Source: JAHBNG01 sp039028975 | GTDB lineage: Bacteria; Chloroflexota; Anaerolineae; Caldilineales; Caldilineaceae | Reading direction: 5' to 3' | Assembly: GCA_039028975.1 (NCBI GenBank) | Contig: JBCCHB010000061.1 | Location: 1 to 64,000, forward strand | DNA length: 64,000 nt | In this document: positions 53,051 through 60,536 of the stretch, piece after piece | How the letters are laid out: every line of letters begins with the position of its first letter | Numbering within the stretch: position 1 is the stretch's first letter | The notes under the pieces: model-generated | Told to the model about the DNA's origin: nothing | What the model saw: the letters and a program-made list of their open reading frames with translations, nothing else | Database searches by the model: none | Program-made: the position numbers and the translations under genes

Positions 53051-53902
53051 ATGAAAAAAACTTTATTCAACAGCTCCTATCTATTGCTTATGGTTCTCGT
53101 GAGCTTGCTCTTTACTGCGGTATCCAGCGGATGTGGCGTTGTCGATCTGCCCCAAGTACCTGAAATACCCGAACTGCCAGATATTCCTGGCTTGCCCCAA
53201 TCGTTGGATGAGCTAACCGAACAGATTCCTGGAATTCTTGATGAGTTGGAGATTCCCGATCTGAGCGGTATTGCTAATCTCCCTGATCTTTCTGATCTGC
53301 CAGGGTTTACTACGGAGCCAGGGGTGATCTCCTTCCAAGGACCTACGGAAAAGCGTATCAACATCGGAGAGACCATACCAGGGACCGATATTCAGCTAAC
53401 TTCCATCGATGATCAGGGCGCCAACTTCCAAATTGCTGGCTATAATTCTAGACGTGCAACAGGTGACTCACTGGACTTTGATGGCGGTTGGTCGGGCCTG
53501 GATGGCATTACGTACACCGTCCGACTGCGTATCTACCGCATAGGTAGTGAAAGCGTACGCGCTGCGGGTGTGCATCAGATGGTCATTCAAAATATTCAAC
53601 CGGTGGCTGGCCCGGTCCCCCAGCATGATCAATATTTGCGGGTTCCCTTTTCAATTGCAGCCAACAGTGGAGAAAATCTCAAGGGATTAACCATCGGTTA
53701 CGTCGGTTCGGCAGACAGAGGAGGAGAGTTGAGCGGCTTGTCTGGGGACGAGTATCCATTCCGTAAAATAGGAGATAGTATTTCTTGGGAAGGCACCGTA
53801 CGCAATGATATTCCTGTACGCTATTCGCTGCGGGTTCTCTATTATGGTGCTAACAGCATCCGTGTGGGCGGGACGGTCGCTGTGTATCTTCCAGGTCTAT
53901 AG
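53051..53902 (+). CDS. Lipoprotein with proline-rich IPELPDIP repeats
   Basis: The 283-residue protein has a lipoprotein signal (LLMVLVSLLFTAVSSGC, Cys about 28). A Pro/Leu/Asp-rich stretch of about 50 residues (VPEIPELPDIPGLPQS, LEIPDLSG, LPDLSDLPGF) looks like an extended wall-spanning spacer. A beta-rich C-terminal domain has a duplicated GDSLDFDGGWSGLDG and GDSISWEGTVRND pattern. I do not recognise the family. AAGGAATTATCAG precedes the ATG. The next gene, also membrane-bound, starts 23 bp after its stop. Confidence 0.75.
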   Translation: MKKTLFNSSYLLLMVLVSLLFTAVSSGCGVVDLPQVPEIPELPDIPGLPQSLDELTEQIPGILDELEIPDLSGIANLPDLSDLPGFTTEPGVISFQGPTEKRINIGETIPGTDIQLTSIDDQGANFQIAGYNSRRATGDSLDFDGGWSGLDGITYTVRLRIYRIGSESVRAAGVHQMVIQNIQPVAGPVPQHDQYLRVPFSIAANSGENLKGLTIGYVGSADRGGELSGLSGDEYPFRKIGDSISWEGTVRNDIPVRYSLRVLYYGANSIRVGGTVAVYLPGL

Positions 53903-53925
53903 AACATAGAAAATTTAAGAATAAG

Positions 53926-54792
53926 ATGTCCAAGACCCATACCGATAAACAGTATTTGGCCAGGTATCATCCAATTGTCGATAATGACGGTTGGCCGGTT
54001 GCCAATTTAATTATCTTAATCGATCGGATTCACAAAGGCCCGTCTCGAGCTGAGCTACATATTGATGTCGAAGCGCCTGACTATGCCGAGGAAGTCGCTC
54101 TTCGTGAGGCCCAGGGAATTTTGGCCAGGCAATATAAGACAACTGTGGCTGGTGAGGGCAAGCTCGAGTTGCGGCTGATGCGAGTGGAGCAGTATCGTGA
54201 TACCACTCATTTAGACATTACCATAGTCGAAAAAGATGACTCACACCCTTTGTGGAGTTATACATTGCTCATGGCTGTAGTTGCTTTGGCAATGATTGGC
54301 ATTGGCCTAGGGTGGGGATTGGTAACGCTCTTTGGTAGCATACCTGATCAAGAAGGTCGTGTGCCGTTGAGCGTTCCGGCTGTACAAGCGGAGACAGGTC
54401 AGCTAAGCGATAGCAATCCTCAATCTATAGACAGCAATGGTATAGCAAACGGTGCAGAGCAGACTATTTCTTCTGGGGGGGTTGACCCAAGCCTCCCCCA
54501 GACAAATGACCTGCCCCCAAGCAAAAATGCCCATAACGGTTTAGTGCTTGGGCAACGAGTTCGGGTTCTCCCTGGGACCGCATTAACTTTGCGCACCGAG
54601 CCTGGTGCAGATTCGGGCGAAGGCGTTGGCTACATGCAAGATGAAGAACAGGCAACGATTGTTGGAGGCCCTTATTGGGTACAAGGTGATAGCGATACCA
54701 TCGTCTGGTGGTTTGTAGAGCTAGACGATGGAAAGGCATTTTGGGCACCCGCCAATGATAGCAACCTTAGGTTACTGGAGCCGATGCCTTAG
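53926..54792 (+). CDS. Membrane protein with extracytoplasmic SH3-like domain
   Basis: The 288-residue protein has an N-terminal cytoplasmic part of about 105 residues and one helix (LLMAVVALAMIGIGLGWGLV). A Ser/Gly/Asn-rich linker leads to a bacterial SH3-like domain (LGQRVRVLPGTALTLRTEPG, then WWFVELDDGKAFWAPA, ending NLRLLEP). Such domains bind peptidoglycan peptides. It is probably cotranscribed with the lipoprotein before it, so both may act at the cell envelope. The function of the N-terminal part is unknown. Confidence 0.75.
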   Translation: MSKTHTDKQYLARYHPIVDNDGWPVANLIILIDRIHKGPSRAELHIDVEAPDYAEEVALREAQGILARQYKTTVAGEGKLELRLMRVEQYRDTTHLDITIVEKDDSHPLWSYTLLMAVVALAMIGIGLGWGLVTLFGSIPDQEGRVPLSVPAVQAETGQLSDSNPQSIDSNGIANGAEQTISSGGVDPSLPQTNDLPPSKNAHNGLVLGQRVRVLPGTALTLRTEPGADSGEGVGYMQDEEQATIVGGPYWVQGDSDTIVWWFVELDDGKAFWAPANDSNLRLLEPMP

Positions 54793-54798
54793 TAGCTT

Positions 54799-55446
54799 CT
54801 ATAACGTTTCACTTGGATAATCCCGGCAATCCACATTAAGCCACCCAGACTTAAATGGCTTGACCAGTTCCGCCTCCGGCTCAAATTGGTGACGCCAGAT
54901 GCAGCCGTTGTCATTGCCCAAAAGATGAAGCGAAACCGATGTTTCATCCGAAGTTGTCTTCACCCGATGAATATCGTTCTCCGGCAACAATTCATAAAAA
55001 TCACCTGGTTTCAGCACATTCGTCTCGCTCACTTCCAGGTTGGCATGATCGTGCTGGCTGCCATCATCTTGGCGGGCAAATACATCCTCATCCTGTTCCC
55101 CCTTGTATAGACCCACTAGGCCCCACGCTAGATGATCATGGACTGGTGTTTGGGCACCGGGCGGAAGAACTAACGCCGAAAAGGCCAGCCCACCATCCCC
55201 AGCTCTGTAGAGCAGCCACATACCAGTCCGGCCCCCCATTCCACTTTCACCTTCACTTTTTGCGGGTTCTTGGTAAGTCTCAGGTAGCCAGGTCTGATCA
55301 TTGAGTAGCGTCTCAAAATGGGGGCGAATGCGCGCCACAATCTCTCGTGGATTGACTATTTGCCCTCGAATTTCATTGACGTTTTCAATAAAATTCCGCA
55401 TCATCGGTACATCCAACAGCCACTCATCAGCGTATGTTACAGACAT
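54799..55446 (-). CDS. Cysteine dioxygenase-like cupin protein
   Basis: The 215-residue protein has a cupin core with metal ligands in TPVHDHLAWGLVGLYKG (HxH), followed by DIHRVKTT (third His). SLHLLGNDNGCIWR is the last conserved segment. This matches predicted metal-dependent double-stranded beta-helix enzymes of the COG5553/cysteine dioxygenase-like class, which oxidise thiols such as cysteine or 3-mercaptopropionate with O2. The exact substrate is unknown. TTGGAGAAAACC precedes the ATG. Confidence 0.85.
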   Translation of the reverse strand: MSVTYADEWLLDVPMMRNFIENVNEIRGQIVNPREIVARIRPHFETLLNDQTWLPETYQEPAKSEGESGMGGRTGMWLLYRAGDGGLAFSALVLPPGAQTPVHDHLAWGLVGLYKGEQDEDVFARQDDGSQHDHANLEVSETNVLKPGDFYELLPENDIHRVKTTSDETSVSLHLLGNDNGCIWRHQFEPEAELVKPFKSGWLNVDCRDYPSETL

Positions 55447-55464
55447 ATGGTTTTCTCCAAATTA

Positions 55465-55541
55465 ATTTGATATATGCAGCGGACCGTATTAGGAACAACA
55501 TCAACAGTGCCCGGCTCTGGACTAAACGACCAAGCGACTGC
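55465..55541. repeat. Dispersed intergenic repeat, copy 2 (family G)
   Basis: The reverse complement of 2174-2246 at about 70-85 % identity, best over GACTAAACGACCAAGCGACT. It fills the space between the cupin gene and the end of the phospholipase D-like gene. Confidence 0.5.
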
Positions 55542-55551
55542 CGACCTTTGT

Positions 55552-56832
55552 TCATTGATTCCAAAAGCCATTGTCCTCTTCAGTTTCGGCCCATAGTCGT
55601 TCAAACTCTTCAAAGAAGGCCGCCGTAAAATCTGCATCGTGGACGATGATCAGATTCTCATCGTTCTGTCGATTGGCACTACCCGTGAAGTTGAATGAAC
55701 CCAATACGGTGGTCTGGCGATCAACAATGATAACTTTATGGTGCATAATGTAGGGATTGCCGTCAGTACGAACCGTTAGCGTGTCAATACCTGATTCAAG
55801 CATAATGGGATAGTAGCCGCCTTGGGCTGTGGCCCCAAACGTCTCGAAGATACCTCGTGTATCCACGCCCGCCTCCGCCCGCCCCAGCATGGCCTCACCA
55901 ATATCTTCGTTGGTGAAGCTGAACGCCATGAAGAGAATCTCTTCTTGGGCGCGTGCTACTGTACGCGCAATGGCATTCACCAACTTTTTTTCTGGAGCAA
56001 AGTAGTTCTCAACAGTAACCCCCTGGATGGTCATCTCTTCATGGGGCGTGGCGTTGAGTGAATCCGGCCCAAAACTGCGATCAATATACATCTCATCCAT
56101 CTCTGCGCGATAATTTTCGGCAAGTTTCGGTGAGGTAAAGCGGACCAAATGGTTGTTGTTACAATAAAATCCATTTGAGGTGAAATTGAGGGAGCCAGTC
56201 CAAACGGTCTGCTGATCAAGTATGATGAATTTGTTGTGCATCAGCGCCCGACGCTTATCTTCGACCACGCTGATTCCATGACGACGCATTCGGCGAATTC
56301 CCGACTGATCGCTATGATTGTCATCCGTCACGGCACGAACTGGAAGCTCCTGCTGAGAAAGTTCTATGAGGGCATTGACAATGGGTTCAGAATCGAGATC
56401 AAAGGCAGCGATATCGACTTGCTCTTGGGCTGCTAATAGATCGGCCGCGACGATCTCATCAATACCGCCGTGACGCTCTTCTTCTGGCGGGCAACTAGGT
56501 TGGGTAAAGTAGATCTGATACCACGGTCTTGCCGGTTGAGTAACGCCACCTTCACCACTTGTATCCTCTTCTCCGCTTCCGGTTTCTACTTCGCCGCCAG
56601 GAGCCTTCTCATCATCACCATAGACAATGAGCGGCGGATCATCCGGCAGGAGAATCTTTTGTGCCTCGGGCAATGCATCAGCTACGTCTTGTATCAGATC
56701 ATCCAGGGGCTCAGTCTCAACATCAAAAAAGATAACCACACCTAGCAAAATTACCACAACGAGGAGAAATAGGTAGGCTAGTTTGCCAATCAGGGGGCGC
56801 TGATTTTCAGAAGAATCAGTCGATCTGGTCAT
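55552..56832 (-). CDS. Phospholipase D-like protein, membrane-anchored
   Basis: From the ATG at 56832 the protein has 426 residues: an N-terminal anchor (LAYLFLLVVVILLGVVIFF), an acidic Glu/Gly-rich spacer, and two complete HKD motifs. These are HNKFIILD with GSLNFTSNG, and HHKVIIVD with GSFNFTGSAN, each followed by the expected N/E residues. PLD enzymes cleave or transfer phosphodiester bonds in lipids or nucleic acids; the two-motif form with a spacer resembles extracellular nuclease/phospholipase proteins. Its start overlaps the stop of the S51-like gene (ATGA), so the two are translationally coupled. A longer frame from 56883 lies inside that gene and is not used. Confidence 0.9.
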   Translation of the reverse strand: MTRSTDSSENQRPLIGKLAYLFLLVVVILLGVVIFFDVETEPLDDLIQDVADALPEAQKILLPDDPPLIVYGDDEKAPGGEVETGSGEEDTSGEGGVTQPARPWYQIYFTQPSCPPEEERHGGIDEIVAADLLAAQEQVDIAAFDLDSEPIVNALIELSQQELPVRAVTDDNHSDQSGIRRMRRHGISVVEDKRRALMHNKFIILDQQTVWTGSLNFTSNGFYCNNNHLVRFTSPKLAENYRAEMDEMYIDRSFGPDSLNATPHEEMTIQGVTVENYFAPEKKLVNAIARTVARAQEEILFMAFSFTNEDIGEAMLGRAEAGVDTRGIFETFGATAQGGYYPIMLESGIDTLTVRTDGNPYIMHHKVIIVDRQTTVLGSFNFTGSANRQNDENLIIVHDADFTAAFFEEFERLWAETEEDNGFWNQ

Positions 56833-57926
56833 TCCTTCAATTGCTCCAATATCGAACCTTCGCGTGTATCTCGGACAGACCAACCATTGGCTTCGATCTC
56901 ATCCCGAAGTTCGTCAGAGCGAAGCCAGTTCTTCTCTCGGCGCGCCTGTTCCCGTTCTTCGGTTAAGCTGACCACCTTCGCCGTTGGTACGGAAACCGCT
57001 TGACGTTCTGCTTGAATCTGAGCAAGCTTGCTTTGAACGCGCTGCCAAATTTCCTCTGGAATCTTATCACTTTTTGCCTGAATCTGAAATGCACCAAGGG
57101 CCTGAATAGGGAACGATTCACCACGACCAAAGACGGATTGAACATCATCACGGATAATGGTCACACTTCCTTGACCCATGACTCGACAGATTTCTTCGCG
57201 GATGTCAATGCAGAGGGCCGTATACTCATCTAGACCCACAATTGTATACCCACTCCTGTCGGAAGAGATGTCATCAGAATAGATGGCGTCAAGCTGGGAC
57301 TTTAATCGACCAAAACGCTCTTGGCCTAAGTAGCAGCGACTGGTATCCAATGCTTGCCCGCCATCATTGTTATTCCAATGAGGAACAAAGATAAGTGAAA
57401 GTCCATAGGTTCCAAAGAAGTCAAGCCCACTCTTCCAATGGAGTTCTTCGCCGACTTTATAGATTTCATAGACGGGCATGGTCTGCTGGCTGCATGCCAA
57501 AGAAGCCGCACTTGCGAAAATAAGGGTTGTTCCCATCTGGTGGCATGCTTGCAATGTGTGCCAGGCGACGCTGTTTTGGAGCTGTCGTACTGTGTAGGTG
57601 GGGCTACCTGGCCCCATAAAGAGAACATCTGCTCCGTACATGGGTTCCAAAATAGCTGGATCCTCGGTCGAAAAGGGAGACCCCCGTTTACGGGCGGGAA
57701 TAATGGCGACCTGGGGATCATAGTTTTGTAGATGCTTTTTGAGATACTCTCCAATTTGTCCAGCTACATCTGCGGAATTTGGTTCAAAGCCCGCAGGGGT
57801 TTCAAGTATGGCATTCCGTATCGGTTTTTCCATCTGTTGAAAAAGCCAATCGTATGTTTTACGAATAGACGGGGACGTTTCGCCTGAGCCAAGCAGAATG
57901 ATCTGGCCTGGGTGGGTCTCTATCAT
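56829..57926 (-). CDS. S51 peptidase/GAT1-like protein with cysteinyl-tRNA-synthetase-type tail
   Basis: Residues 1-230 of 365 form a class I glutamine amidotransferase-like/S51 fold: IILLGSGETSPS, VLFMGPGSPTYTV, and LIFASAASLACSQQ where the nucleophile elbow would lie (Ser kept, Gly replaced by Ala), then FVPHWNNND. The C-terminal 45 residues, SLTEEREQARREKNWLRSD, then ELRDEIEANGW and DTREG, resemble the C-terminal tail of cysteinyl-tRNA synthetase (RxxARxxKdwxxAdxiRDxL). That combination is odd. Relatives include cyanophycinase and dipeptidase E, but no substrate can be named. It is coupled to the PLD-like gene downstream. CTGGAGAAACAC precedes the ATG. Confidence 0.78.
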   Translation of the reverse strand: MIETHPGQIILLGSGETSPSIRKTYDWLFQQMEKPIRNAILETPAGFEPNSADVAGQIGEYLKKHLQNYDPQVAIIPARKRGSPFSTEDPAILEPMYGADVLFMGPGSPTYTVRQLQNSVAWHTLQACHQMGTTLIFASAASLACSQQTMPVYEIYKVGEELHWKSGLDFFGTYGLSLIFVPHWNNNDGGQALDTSRCYLGQERFGRLKSQLDAIYSDDISSDRSGYTIVGLDEYTALCIDIREEICRVMGQGSVTIIRDDVQSVFGRGESFPIQALGAFQIQAKSDKIPEEIWQRVQSKLAQIQAERQAVSVPTAKVVSLTEEREQARREKNWLRSDELRDEIEANGWSVRDTREGSILEQLKE

Positions 57927-58005
57927 TTGTGTTTCTCCAGAATAGTTATGCTGCGGTCGCTTTGCAAGCGGAGCAAAGTATACAGTGAAATTGCTCTGTC
58001 ATGGT

Positions 58006-58045
58006 TTTGAAAACAGCTGTTTTCAAAGAGAGCCGAGTATATATT
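58006..58045. repeat. 22-bp perfect palindrome (family F, copy 2)
   Basis: TTTGAAAACAGCTGTTTTCAAA (58006-58027) is fully self-complementary and is followed by GAGAGCCGAGTATAT, which matches the end of 6932-6957. It lies between the S51-like and hydrolase genes. It could bind a dimeric regulator or be a hairpin repeat. Confidence 0.6.
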
Positions 58046-58089
58046 TACAGTTGCGAAACAGTTGCGAAAGCAAACTTAATAAATATATA

Positions 58090-58995
58090 TCAAGACCAAA
58101 TTCCACTCTGTAAGGTATCTAGGAAAAGCTCTGCTAGTTGTTTGGGGCGATGTACATGAATATCGTGATCTGTTTCGGGAAACCACTGAGTCTGGGATGT
58201 TAGGAGTGCTGATGTGGCGGCGTCGATCTGTGCTTTTTTCACCTTTAAACGGGCAGAGTTGCTGCCATTATCAGCCGCACAAATTAATACAGGTACTGTC
58301 ACCTTTGGGTAGAATTCTGAAGGTCGCTGTTCCCAAAGTGAACGCAAAATCATCATATGACGCGGCAAAGTTAACCAGGGCCGAACCGTTTCATCGGGTA
58401 GAACTTCAAAATTTGCTAATGTTCCCTCGATCCCCACTTCCTCCCACTCTGGATGAAAAGAACGCAGACGCTCCTTCATTACCATGTAGGGGGTACCAGC
58501 CAGCTTGGGAGGGCGAAGCTCTTTTTCAATTTGCTCCCACGTTGCATTAGGACGCATCTGTAAATCTAGATATCCCCCATCGATAAAAGCCAGCCCGCGA
58601 ACCGCTTCCGGATAGATTGCGCCGAAAGCCAAGGCGACGTTTCCGCCCCAAGACTGACCGGCTAAAATCGGCTGATTGAGGCCCAATGCCTTCATTAGAA
58701 GGTGTAGATCCTCTGCCACTGTAGCAAAATCATATCCCCCATCTGGTTTGTCGCTCAATCCATGCCCTCGTTGATCCACGCTAATCACAGTCTGGCCAGC
58801 ATCGGCAAGGTGACTCGCTACTTGATCCCATGTACGGGCATTACTAGATAATCCGTGGATTAGGACAAAAGTTGGATCATCAGCGGCATAGTGGTGAATG
58901 TTCAGTCTCAGCCCACTGTGATCCTTATTTTCTGCTCTAGTGTCAGCATCAGACCGGATCTCAATTTGACGATTGATTCCATGAATTTTAGACAT
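58090..58995 (-). CDS. Alpha/beta hydrolase
   Basis: The 301-residue protein shows the oxyanion motif FVLIHGLSSNARTWD, the nucleophile elbow GQSWGGNVAL (Ser), VLICAADNGSNS with the acid and a final histidine in FPETDHDIHVHRP. This completes the catalytic triad of the alpha/beta hydrolase fold; VDQRGHGLSDKP is a further family segment. The substrate is unknown. The 160-bp gap on its left carries the palindrome at 58006. Confidence 0.9.
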   Translation of the reverse strand: MSKIHGINRQIEIRSDADTRAENKDHSGLRLNIHHYAADDPTFVLIHGLSSNARTWDQVASHLADAGQTVISVDQRGHGLSDKPDGGYDFATVAEDLHLLMKALGLNQPILAGQSWGGNVALAFGAIYPEAVRGLAFIDGGYLDLQMRPNATWEQIEKELRPPKLAGTPYMVMKERLRSFHPEWEEVGIEGTLANFEVLPDETVRPWLTLPRHMMILRSLWEQRPSEFYPKVTVPVLICAADNGSNSARLKVKKAQIDAATSALLTSQTQWFPETDHDIHVHRPKQLAELFLDTLQSGIWS

Positions 58996-59085
58996 TAGAC
59001 AAACATATACCGTATACTTTGCAAAAGGTTGACATTTAAAATTTTTGTGTTACTATCTGTACCTAACTCGGCTAATTCAATACTC

Positions 59086-59170
59086 GTTAGATCGCAACGT
59101 CGCTCTGTTTGGTTGCAATCGCTTGCGACGGAATCGAAAAATCTCTCACTGACATTGCGCTCTACTAATA
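59086..59170. repeat. Hairpin repeat, copy 2 (family E)
   Basis: GTTAGATCGCAACGTCGCT at the left and TCACTGACATTGCGCTCTAC at the right, related to 49732-49790 (which has GTGAGAGATTCTT and GACATTGCGATCTAC). An additional inner hairpin GGTTGCAATCGCTTGCGAC is present. It is followed directly by a family A element. Confidence 0.65.
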
Positions 59171-59176
59171 CTAGCA

Positions 59177-59266
59177 TAGATGGCCAGAAAAGCTCTGTCC
59201 TCCCTTCTCGAAATTTTCCAGAGTGACTGGTCAAGAGTCGGGACAAGACCTTTCTGGCGAACTATA
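59177..59266. repeat. MITE-like element, copy 4 (family A), upstream of fur
   Basis: Left end ATAGATGGCCAGAAAAGCTC, right end ACCTTTCTGGCGAACTAT, with GACTGGTCAAGAGTCGGGAC inside; about 90 bp. It lies 25 bp before the Fur start codon and beside a family E repeat, so two repeats make up the whole fur upstream region. Confidence 0.85.
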
Positions 59267-59290
59267 GAAGATGGATTCTTAGTGAGGAAT

Positions 59291-59746
59291 ATGAGCGAAC
59301 AGAAAGATCTCATCGGTGATCTGCGAGAGAGGGGTACCAGGGTTACGCCGCAGCGTGCCATTATCCTTTCCGCAATTGAAAAGCTTCCTGGACATTTCAC
59401 CGCCGATGAGATCTTTGGTGAAGTTCAGAAAGTAAGCAGGCATATTAGTTTGGCTACGGTTTATCGTACACTGGATATGCTGCAAGCTATGCAGCTTGTT
59501 TCCGAGTCCCATATGGGAACGTCGACAACCCATTATGCCCTGATTACGCATGCCAATCACCATCATGCTGTTTGTCGAAATTGCCAATGTACAATTGAGC
59601 TACCTGCCAATTTATTTGAGCCAGTTGTGGAAACGCTAGCAGTCGATCACAACTTTGTTGCCGACGTCAACCATTTGGTTATCTTTGGTTGGTGTCAACA
59701 CTGCCGAGAAAATATTCTTGGCTCTGGCATTGACGATCCTGCATAG
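59291..59746 (+). CDS. Fur family transcriptional regulator
   Basis: From the ATG at 59291 (GTGAGGAAT upstream) the protein has 151 residues. A winged helix (RVTPQRAIILSAIEKL, HISLATVYRTLDMLQ) is followed by a dimerisation/metal domain with THANHHHAVCRNCQCTIEL and WCQHCREN. The two CxxC pairs form the structural zinc site; the His-rich segment binds a regulatory metal. It could be Fur, Zur or PerR; the sequence does not settle which. Open frames further upstream cross the repeats and are not used. Confidence 0.92.
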   Translation: MSEQKDLIGDLRERGTRVTPQRAIILSAIEKLPGHFTADEIFGEVQKVSRHISLATVYRTLDMLQAMQLVSESHMGTSTTHYALITHANHHHAVCRNCQCTIELPANLFEPVVETLAVDHNFVADVNHLVIFGWCQHCRENILGSGIDDPA

Positions 59747-59763
59747 TTGGAAGCCTGCATGGA

Positions 59764-60258
59764 TTATCCCCCTATCACCCGTATTTCAGCTATCCATTTT
59801 ACCTGCTTAAGGGCATCATCAACTTCATTGGGTACGATAAGACGAACCAATCCCTCTTGACGTAATAGCGGACGACCATTTATCGTCAACGCCAATAAAA
59901 TCGGTCTATCTATGGTTTCATCTATCACCTCATGGGCATAGATTCTTGTGCCAAACCCATCACCACTGACAATTTCTAGCGACTGCCATCCTTCTTGCTC
60001 TATTTGTTGAGCCAGCAACAGTGTCGACAAGGTAGGGCCACCAAATTGAAACGGTCCAGTAGTGCCATGCCCGGTGCTGACAATATAGCAATCATCTAAC
60101 TCGGTTTGCGGCAAAGTTGCTAGATAGGAAGGGCTTAATTGGTTTTGCAATTCAACTTTATCGGCAGTGGCTTTATTGATAAATAGAAGGAACGCATCGG
60201 AAGAAGGAGGGGCCGGATTGGGCGAATGCTCATGAGGGTGAAGTGGATCTGCGGACAT
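59764..60258 (-). CDS. Molybdopterin-binding-fold protein without the ligand cysteine
   Basis: The 164-residue protein resembles the sulfite oxidase-type fold: GPFQFGGPTLSTLLLAQQ, EIVSGDGFGTRIYAHEVI and RPILLALTINGRPLLRQEGLVRLIVPNE. In enzymes of this fold a Cys in the first part binds Mo; here the likely position reads YIVSTGHG. A Cys two residues earlier (DDCYIV) may or may not serve. It may be a non-catalytic relative that binds another ligand. No signal peptide. A MITE-like element lies upstream. Confidence 0.65.
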   Translation of the reverse strand: MSADPLHPHEHSPNPAPPSSDAFLLFINKATADKVELQNQLSPSYLATLPQTELDDCYIVSTGHGTTGPFQFGGPTLSTLLLAQQIEQEGWQSLEIVSGDGFGTRIYAHEVIDETIDRPILLALTINGRPLLRQEGLVRLIVPNEVDDALKQVKWIAEIRVIGG

Positions 60259-60340
60259 AGTTTTGCGTAGCTTGTAGATAGCGGATTGATGTATAGTGGC
60301 GGTCGTGATAGAGTTCCATCGGTACTTGAAGAAAAAGTGC

Positions 60341-60441
60341 TATACTTCGCCAGGAAAGTCTTATCCCGACTATTAACCAATTCACTCTGAAAAATTTCGA
60401 GAAGGGAGGACATCCCGTCTTCACGGTGCTGGCCATCTATC
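60341..60441. repeat. MITE-like element, copy 5 (family A)
   Basis: Left end TATACTTCGCCAGGAAAGTC, right end CGGTGCTGGCCATCTATC; about 101 bp, with CCCGACTATTAACCAATTC inside. It lies 82 bp upstream of the Mo-domain gene start (minus strand). Confidence 0.8.
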
Positions 60442-60484
60442 TCGATGCGGAGCCTGAGTAGATTACCTAGTGTCAGAGAGCATA

Positions 60485-60512
60485 GGGTACCTTCTTAAAG
60501 AGTAAGGTACCC
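60485..60512 (-). terminator. Hairpin after the CoxG-like gene
   Basis: GGGTACCTT and AAGGTACCC form a 9-bp perfect stem with a 10-base loop, 25 bp past the stop of the minus-strand CoxG-like gene. There is no T-run, so it may be a transcript-end hairpin but not a canonical intrinsic terminator. Confidence 0.45.
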
Positions 60513-60536
60513 GCTTACCAAAATCCATTCCGCAGA

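Noticed and set aside
53077..53376. 99-codon minus-strand frame opposite the proline-rich lipoprotein
   Set aside because: It is the antisense of the IPELPDIP repeats and has no start signal.
59180..59290. Upstream start for the Fur gene
   Set aside because: The added residues are the translation of a MITE-like element that is also found in five other places.
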